Positions 1-6,000 of a stretch of 6,145 nucleotides of DNA are shown here, in pieces. Position 1 is the stretch's first letter. Each line of letters opens with the position of its first letter. The notes beneath the pieces are model-generated. The model had not been told where the DNA came from, did no database searches, and saw only the letters and a list, made by a program, of their open reading frames with translations. Position numbers and translations under genes: made by a program. The stretch is from assembly GCA_024408695.1 (NCBI GenBank), contig JAKSUU010000066.1, positions 1 through 6,145 on the forward strand, read 5' to 3'. Source of the stretch: Coriobacteriales bacterium (GTDB lineage: Bacteria > Actinomycetota > Coriobacteriia > Coriobacteriales > QAMH01).

Positions 1-1
1 T

Positions 2-313
2 CATCCAAAAAATTATATTAACTTTAGAAATAGTTTTGATATAAAAACTTCAATAGTATTAATTGTTCTTTTTTTATTAAGTGCTCTAGCCGTTATTTAT
101 TCAATGTACCTAAGTCATACATTCAAAAGTGATCCCTATATTTTAGGTGTACAGGGACGATATTTTCTACCAATATTACCAATGTTATTATTAGCTATTA
201 GGCAAATTCCTATAAAATATCCTCGCAATTTAAATCAGAGTTTTGTAATTATTATGCTTGTAATAAATATGATTTATATGCTTTGGATGTTTGCAACTAT
301 ACTTTCTATTTAG
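2..313 (+). CDS. C-terminal fragment of a DUF2142-family multi-pass membrane protein (5' end outside the window)
   Basis: The frame is open from the left edge to a TAG stop at 311-313, so only the last 103 codons of a longer gene are present. The internal ATG at 104 sits inside a membrane segment and is not a credible start. Visible parts are a basic/polar stretch, a hydrophobic segment (IVLIVLFLLSALAVIY), a short loop ending in GVQGRYFLPILP, a second hydrophobic run (PMLLLAI), a basic loop, and a last membrane segment (FVIIMLVINMIYMLWMF). The VQGRYFLP motif followed by a hydrophobic run near the C-terminus is characteristic of DUF2142 proteins. These are large polytopic proteins, often next to polysaccharide or wall-glycan genes and resembling GT-C-type enzymes; their exact reaction is not established. 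Its position 64 bases before a glycan exporter, on the same strand, supports a role in making or modifying the exported polymer (inference). The family call rests on a short C-terminal segment. Confidence 0.7.
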   Translation, partial: HPKNYINFRNSFDIKTSIVLIVLFLLSALAVIYSMYLSHTFKSDPYILGVQGRYFLPILPMLLLAIRQIPIKYPRNLNQSFVIIMLVINMIYMLWMFATILSI

Positions 314-377
314 TGCCCAAAAATGTAAATTTTGAATTATTTTAGTAAAATAATGATTTGCGAAAAATTTTTGTAAA
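314..377 (+). other. Short intergenic gap between the DUF2142-like gene and the exporter permease
   Basis: Sixty-four very AT-rich bases. There is no recognisable Shine-Dalgarno sequence ahead of ATG 378. A TAAAAT hexamer at 346-351 could serve as a -10 box, but no -35 hexamer sits at 16-18 bases upstream. There is no hairpin with a T-tract, so read-through from the upstream gene is likely and the three plus-strand genes probably form one operon. Confidence 0.4.
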
Positions 378-1157
378 ATGCAAGAAACAAAAAAGACACA
401 AAAGAAAAAAGACTGGTTTATTGTTAAATCCTTAGTTTCAAAGGATTTCAAAATCAAGTATAGACGCTCCATCCTTGGTGTTTTGTGGTCCGTATTAAAT
501 CCACTACTTATGATGATTGTTTTAACTGCTGTCTTTTCTTACATGTTTAAATTTGATATTGAGTTTTTTCCAGTTTATTTGATTTTGGGGCAAACTTTAT
601 TCAACTTTATGTCTGGAAGCACAACCGATGCCATGACATCTATTATTGACTCGGCTCCTCTAATAAAAAAAATCCGAATAAATAAAATAATTTTTCCTTT
701 TGAAAAAGTCCTTTTTGGTCTGCTCAACTTTGCAATCTCGCTTATAGCCGTCGCCGCTGTTTTAATCTTTTTTAGAATTTCTCCAACAGCAAATATTTTG
801 CTGTTACCAGTTTTACTTTTAGAATTATTTATGTTTACTCTTGGGCTTGGTTTAATATTATCAGCTCTAACAGTATTTTTTAGAGACATCGAACATCTTT
901 GGAGCGTCATTGCTACTGCATGGATGTATTTAACGCCACTATTCTACCCCACCAGCATTTTACAAGACTGGATGATGCGCATTATGGAATTCAACCCAAT
1001 GTACTATTATGTAAATTATTTTAGAGAAATTGCACTTTGGGGTACAACACCTGCTATAAGTGAACAACTCATATGCCTAGGATGTGGCGCAGTTGCTCTC
1101 GCGATTGGATATTTGATATTTAAAAAAGTAGAAAAGAAGTTTATTTTATATGTCTAA
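378..1157 (+). CDS. ABC-2 type polysaccharide/teichoic-acid exporter permease (Wzm/TagG family)
   Basis: This 259-residue integral membrane protein has the length usual for the Wzm/TagG/RfbA family. That family forms the channel through which an ABC transporter moves a finished, lipid-linked surface polymer across the cytoplasmic membrane. Family features visible: an amphipathic N-terminus with KYRRSILGVLWSVLNPLL (27-44); hydrophobic segments at about 31-57, 64-82, 110-133, 137-165, 172-192 and 230-248; FFRDIEHLW (167-175); PLFYP (187-191); FNPMYYYVNYFR (205-216); and a basic tail KKVEKKF. ATG 378 is the first possible start, since an in-frame TGA lies at 354-356. No clear Shine-Dalgarno sequence precedes it. 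It overlaps the downstream ATPase gene by 8 bases, so the two are surely co-translated partners. The substrate cannot be read from the permease. A wall teichoic acid-like or other secondary wall polymer is likelier than an O-antigen if the host is Gram-positive (inference). Confidence 0.93.
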   Translation: MQETKKTQKKKDWFIVKSLVSKDFKIKYRRSILGVLWSVLNPLLMMIVLTAVFSYMFKFDIEFFPVYLILGQTLFNFMSGSTTDAMTSIIDSAPLIKKIRINKIIFPFEKVLFGLLNFAISLIAVAAVLIFFRISPTANILLLPVLLLELFMFTLGLGLILSALTVFFRDIEHLWSVIATAWMYLTPLFYPTSILQDWMMRIMEFNPMYYYVNYFREIALWGTTPAISEQLICLGCGAVALAIGYLIFKKVEKKFILYV

Positions 1158-2982
1158 TACATCTGAAAATAAAGCATTTGATCAAGAATCAAAAACCAAC
1201 ATGGCAGATAAAAGCAATGATAATATTGCTATAGAAGTTAAAGATGTCTCTATGACCTTTAATATGGCATCTGAACAATTAAATTCGCTAAAAGAATATT
1301 TTATTTCACTTGCTAAAGGAAAACTGTATTTTGAAGAATTTAACGCCTTAAACGACATAAGTTTTACTGTAAACAAAGGTGATGTTTTTGGAATTGTTGG
1401 AACCAATGGCTCCGGCAAATCAACCATGCTTAAAATTATTGCGGGTGTTTTAGAACCAAGCAAAGGCTCTGCCACTATCAATGGCAATATTGCGCCTTTA
1501 ATTGAACTAGGCGCAGGATTCGATATGGAGCTTAGTGCTCGCGAAAACATTTACCTAAATGGTTCACTTTTAGGCTATTCCAAAGAATTTATAAAACAAC
1601 ACTTTAATGAAATTGTCTCCTTTGCAGAAATTGAGCAATTTTTAGACATGCCTATGAAAAACTATTCGAGCGGCATGGTTGCACGTATTGCATTTGCTAT
1701 TGCAACGGTTATCGTTCCAGAAATTTTAATTGTTGATGAAGTCTTATCTGTTGGCGATTTTATGTTTCAACAAAAATGCGAAGATAAAATAAATTCCCTA
1801 ATCAAACAGGGTGTTACTGTCTTAATTGTTTCACATAGTATTCATCAAATTGCGCGACTTTGCAATCGATGCATTTGGATCGAAAAAGGGCATACAAAAA
1901 TGCTAGGAGATGCAAAAACTATTTGCGATGCATATATTTCAGTTGGTGGTCGCAAAGGCTCAAAAGAAGCGGAAAACTATATTTTTAAAGCAATCAAAAA
2001 TCAGCAAGATTTAAACGCAGATATTCAGGCTATTTGTACTGCTAATTACTCACAAACTAGTGTGCGCCTTAACACTAAAGTAATAGAAAAGCTCAATACT
2101 GATACACTTATTGTTATCCCAGGACTTACGCACATAGATAGCGTTGCTGCGTCATTTATTGCGGGTCACTACAACTGCCCTGTTCTTGCTGTTCACATAA
2201 ATAATATCGATGATTACTCTCGAGAATTCATATTAAAATACAAACCAACAAGAATCTTTTTTATAGATATTGCACATAATTCAAATGAACTTTTAGACAA
2301 ATTAAAGTCACTCACAAATTATGACAATGTTAAGTATTTTGTTTTCAATAATGACCAAGACCCTATTGCGCATAGCAAAGATTTACTAGAATTTGGTTCT
2401 AAAAACTCAATAATGTCTAACTGCATTTGTTTAATAGATTTTTGCGAAACTTTTACCGCCTATGCATTAAGCTCTTATCTATTTGCAAACAAAATTCCAT
2501 GCTATATTGTTCCAGTCGAATTTGAAGCTAACAAAAAAGATATTTTAAATGTAATAAGCAAATATGAATTTAAAAAAGTAATATTAGCCGGAAGCAAACT
2601 TAATAATGAAATAGAAACTGCAATTATAGAAAAAGGGATAGAAACCATAAAATTTAATGACACCGACGCCAGTCTTAACACCTTTAATGCTTCAAAATTT
2701 GTTTTAGAGAATCTAAGTAGCGACAAGCAAAAGAATCTGTGCTTTGCACTTCAAATTAATAGTATTTGGCAAGAATTACTAGCATGCGCACCATTTTTAC
2801 ATCACACGAATTCTTCATTAATTTTGCAAGATATGCGCAGTTTAGATAATATTTATGAATTGGTCAAATTAACTGAAAAACATTGCAACGCAAAAAGTCA
2901 GACCTTCCTTTTAGGAGCTCCAGACAATGCTACAGACCCTGGCTTTAATATTATTGCTAAAAATCTAAAAAATATAAACTAA
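1150..2982 (+). CDS. Polysaccharide exporter ATPase (Wzt/TagH family) with a C-terminal triple CWB2-like extension
   Basis: A 610-residue protein that powers the permease encoded just upstream. The ATPase domain spans about 27-265: Walker A GTNGSGKST (84-92), the ELGAGFDMELSARENI region typical of Wzt/TagH proteins (119-134), signature YSSGM (172-176), Walker B ILIVDE (192-197), D-loop LSVGD (199-203) and H-loop His229. All key residues are intact. Family ATPase domains are about 240-260 residues, so some 340 residues are extra. Residues about 298-608 read as three divergent repeats resembling cell wall binding repeat 2 (PF04122), with cores starting near 318, 424 and 529. No signal peptide or membrane segment separates them from the ATPase, so they should be cytoplasmic; they contain nine cysteines. 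By analogy with the polymer-binding C-terminal domain of some Wzt proteins, the tail may recognise the export substrate (inference). ATG 1150 is chosen because the purine-rich gaaaagaag at 1131-1139 precedes it and it gives the tight 8-base overlap; the in-frame ATG at 1201 has no such site. Confidence 0.93.
   Translation: MSNTSENKAFDQESKTNMADKSNDNIAIEVKDVSMTFNMASEQLNSLKEYFISLAKGKLYFEEFNALNDISFTVNKGDVFGIVGTNGSGKSTMLKIIAGVLEPSKGSATINGNIAPLIELGAGFDMELSARENIYLNGSLLGYSKEFIKQHFNEIVSFAEIEQFLDMPMKNYSSGMVARIAFAIATVIVPEILIVDEVLSVGDFMFQQKCEDKINSLIKQGVTVLIVSHSIHQIARLCNRCIWIEKGHTKMLGDAKTICDAYISVGGRKGSKEAENYIFKAIKNQQDLNADIQAICTANYSQTSVRLNTKVIEKLNTDTLIVIPGLTHIDSVAASFIAGHYNCPVLAVHINNIDDYSREFILKYKPTRIFFIDIAHNSNELLDKLKSLTNYDNVKYFVFNNDQDPIAHSKDLLEFGSKNSIMSNCICLIDFCETFTAYALSSYLFANKIPCYIVPVEFEANKKDILNVISKYEFKKVILAGSKLNNEIETAIIEKGIETIKFNDTDASLNTFNASKFVLENLSSDKQKNLCFALQINSIWQELLACAPFLHHTNSSLILQDMRSLDNIYELVKLTEKHCNAKSQTFLLGAPDNATDPGFNIIAKNLKNIN
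2041..2973 (+). other. Three tandem CWB2-like repeats in the C-terminal half of the exporter ATPase
   Basis: This marks a protein domain region, residues about 298-608 of the ATPase. Repeat 1 opens with ANYSQTSVRL, which lines up with the GADRYETAVKI-type opening of CWB2 repeats. Then comes DTLIVIPG..., an Asp at 330, alanines at 333-334 and 338, and CPVLAV (343-348), matching the family pattern DTVIVASG...DAL...PLA...APILLT in order and spacing. Repeat 2 has NCICLIDF (424-431), IPCYIVP (449-455) and FKKVILAGSKLNNEI (474-488), matching the KKVYILGG...IS half of the family. Repeat 3 has a TDASLNTFNASKF lead-in (505-517), NLCFALQ (529-535), ACAPFL (545-550), SSLILQ (555-560) and QTFLLGAP (584-591). 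The repeat cores are about 105 residues apart. This is pattern recognition from memory of the family, not a profile search. The repeats are divergent and lack the glycine pair of typical members. Confidence 0.6.
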
Positions 2983-3007
2983 CTAGATAATTTAAACAAT
3001 TTAATCT

Positions 3008-3032
3008 AAAAAATCTTAAACAGTATTTAAGA
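3008..3032 (-). terminator. Candidate intrinsic terminator for the minus-strand cell-wall hydrolase gene
   Basis: Read on the minus strand, TCTTAAA, a five-base loop TACTG, and TTTAAGA form a perfect 7-bp stem (3032 to 3014). Six T residues follow immediately (3013-3008). The stem overlaps the hydrolase stop codon (3027-3029) and its last codon. The stem has only one G-C pair, so it would be weak, but position and U-tract fit a rho-independent terminator. In the plus direction the hairpin is not followed by a T-tract, so it is not an obvious terminator for the ATPase gene, and I see none elsewhere in the 44-base gap. Confidence 0.45.
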
Positions 3033-6000
3033 AGTAAGAAGCGCTTTTATTTGAGTATTCAAGGCCTGTCCATAAGCAGGACCAGTAGCCCACTTGCCAC
3101 TAAGCAAAGTAACAGTAGGCGCGCACCCTCGAGTTACATAAGTAAAACGTGGATCAACACAACTATTATTTAATGAAGCTGTAGAAGCATAAGCTTTTAA
3201 ATGCTGCACTTGCGCACGCAATCCTTTGCGTACAGAATCTGTTCCCCAATCATTAAAGGAATTGCCAGGGACTCCACCAGTTGCGCCGATACCAGCAAAA
3301 TTACACTGTTCAGCACTTACATCTCCGCCAAATTGCAACCAGCCTGTCTCGTGCATAGACTGCGCAAACACGACCTCTGCGCGCACACCTTCGGCAGCAG
3401 CTTCTTGCATTAAAATAGTGCAAAAATCATTAATTGTTGTAGCTCCATATTTTGAATACACCCAACTAGGAAAAGGTCTTCCAACATTATTAAATCGACG
3501 CACCATTTGACTAACACTGGTAAGTGATGAGCCCATAATAGTATCTGTATCGCCAAAGTCATAAATAATATTTGGACAATTGACAACTGTTCTGTGTTCA
3601 CTATAGCCATAGGTTATATAATGATGGACCAAGCCTAAAGGGTTCCATCCAAATACACGCCTTAAATCTGGATTGCCATTATAATACGATGTTATATGAA
3701 ATGTAGAAATGCCCAAACGACCCTCATATATGCCATTATTTACAAAATGTTTAAGTAAGCCAAAATCATCTACAAATTGATATCCGGCAATGGTTTTAGT
3801 AAACACACTTTTCATGTCCTTATATTTGTTGCAATAATAGCTTGCATCAAAAACTCTATAATAATTTATTCCACCATAGATGGTAACTGAGCCTTTTATT
3901 GTTTTTTGGCCAGTCGCAACTCTTTTTTCTTTAGAACCATTATCAATATAATGAAGGAAGTAATATTTAAAATCGAAGCCAAAAGCATTGCGCAAATCGA
4001 CATAGCTATTGTAATAAGAATTCAGATTGAAGTTATTGCTAGAAATTCTTCCCTCAGACATACCACAATTTACAAAATGAAGTAAAACCAATGAATCATC
4101 GGTATAAAGTCTGCCATTAATTTTTTTAGAAAATGCCTTAACAACATCAGGATTTTTTGCGGAATAAACAGCATAATCATATACTTTCGAATAATTTTTT
4201 CCTGCATAGCTTGTTTGCCCTTTTTGAAGTGTAGTAACATTAAGAACAGTCCGATTTTCGTTATGACCAGAATTTACATAGTGCATTATAAGACTATGTA
4301 CGTCTGCTCCAAAAACCGACCTTAAATCTGGATTAGCATTGTAATAAGAAAATACATCAAAAGAAGCGGATCCTTTACGTCCTTCGTAAGAACCGCTATT
4401 AACATAATGATTTAATAGAGCTTTATCGTTGAGTAAATGAAATTTTGTATTTGTCCAAAAAACACTTTTTAAATCTGCGTTATTGCTTACATAGAAATTT
4501 GCATCGTATACGCAGGAAAAATTTTTGCCACCAGCGACAGTAACCGGATTTTGTAATGTGTTTACACCAGTGGAGGTGCGACCTTCTTTTTTGCCGTAGT
4601 CAATATAATGCATATAGTAATATAACCAACTATCGCAACCAAAAGCTAAACGCAAATCTTGATGTTTATTGTAATAAGATTTTGGATCAAATCCAGCACA
4701 TGCCTGAATACCTTGATTTATACCTTTTGAAACAAAGTAGTCAAGTAAATAATAGTCGCTTACAACTTGGATTTCGCCAAATGTTTTAGACGCATAAGAT
4801 TTAGCAGAAGCGTTGTTTGTCATAAACCACTGATAATCATAAACAGCGGAATAGTTTTTACCTTTATAAGAAACGATAATAGAAGAATAGGTAGAAAGTG
4901 AAATTGATTTACGATGTTCGTAATAGCCATTTTTATTATAATGCTCTATGTAACTTGCTTGATTCAAACCAAATGTAGACCTTAAATCGGCATTTCCGTA
5001 AAAATATGATAGTGCATTAAAATAACTGGCCGATGTTCTATTCTCTTTTAGGCCATACGCACGAAAATGTTCATAATACAAAGACCAATCATTACCAAAA
5101 AGTGATTTTAAATCTGGATTATGATCCTTGTAAAATTTTGGATCAAAAGCAGGACAACCTTGTCTGCCTTCTGTAATTCCATATAAATAAAAGTGTTTTC
5201 GAGCCAAGGAGGCATCGGATCCAAAGGCAGCTTTTAAATCAGGATATTTATTTAGATAAAAAGTAGCATCAAATAATAAATCATATTGTTGATAAGGAAT
5301 TCCTAGTGCACTAGCAATTCCTTTTGCATCGGCCTCAGCAAGCTTTTTTCGAAAACTATCTTGAGCTAAAAGAGCTGCATCTTCAGCGTTATCAATAAAT
5401 GCATGCTCAATAATTAAGCCAACCATGCCACGCAGGCGAGAATGCTTGATTACTGCATAGTAATCACCAACAGAGCCATCTGGATAACGATAATCAGAAG
5501 AATCTCTCGTTTTAACTCCTCGATTGTAAAGACCAAGTGCAACTAACCCAGATAATATTTCATTTGCAATTGACCTACCAATTGAATAAAAGCTACCATA
5601 ATAAGAAGACGAATTTGGAAAATAAACCTCGCAACCTTTGGCATCACCATTAGAGGCGTTATTATGAATAGAGAAAAAATATTGAGCTCCACCATTTTTT
5701 GCAATAATCGTTCTTTCTTCGAGTCCAACATATGTATCAGTTGTTCGAGTCATAACAACATTTATATCGCAATTATTCTTAAGATAATCTCTGCAATATA
5801 ATGCAATTGATAAATTTACATCTTTTTCAACTAAACCATAAGCACAAGCGCCAGACTCTGAACCGCCATGACCTGGATCAAGAGCAATGGTAATTGCACT
5901 AGCTTCAAATTTTTGATCATTTGCTTCAAAACTAGAATTGCTACTTTTACTTTTTAGCATAGAATCAATGCTGTTATTTTCACATAATTCTTCGTCATTA

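Noticed and set aside
230..472. Minus-strand open frame of about 80 codons across the gap before the permease
   Set aside because: It overlaps the end of the DUF2142-like gene and the start of the permease, has no recognisable motif or ribosome-binding site, and is explained by AT-rich shadow frames.
575..910. Minus-strand open frame inside the permease gene
   Set aside because: Wholly antisense to a clearly recognised gene; lysine/serine-rich translation without domain features.
1182..1550. Minus-strand open frame opposite the ATPase Walker A region
   Set aside because: Antisense shadow of the conserved nucleotide-binding domain; its proline/serine-rich translation is the complement of glycine-rich motifs.
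1504..1551. Glu at 119 where classical ABC ATPases have a Q-loop glutamine
   Set aside because: The ELGAGF...REN form is normal for the Wzt/TagH family, so it is not a missing key residue.
2984..3008. TAGAT...ATCTA inverted repeat after the ATPase stop codon as a plus-strand terminator
   Set aside because: The stem is only five perfect base pairs with a long AT loop, and A residues, not T residues, follow it on the plus strand.
3226..3510. Plus-strand open frames opposite the glucosaminidase domain
   Set aside because: Antisense to a conserved catalytic domain; no start context and no similarity that I can recognise.
3588..5270. Regularly spaced similar DNA segments that could suggest a CRISPR array or intergenic repeats
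   Set aside because: The period is 110-330 bp, the copies are imperfect, and all lie in frame within one coding sequence as protein repeats.
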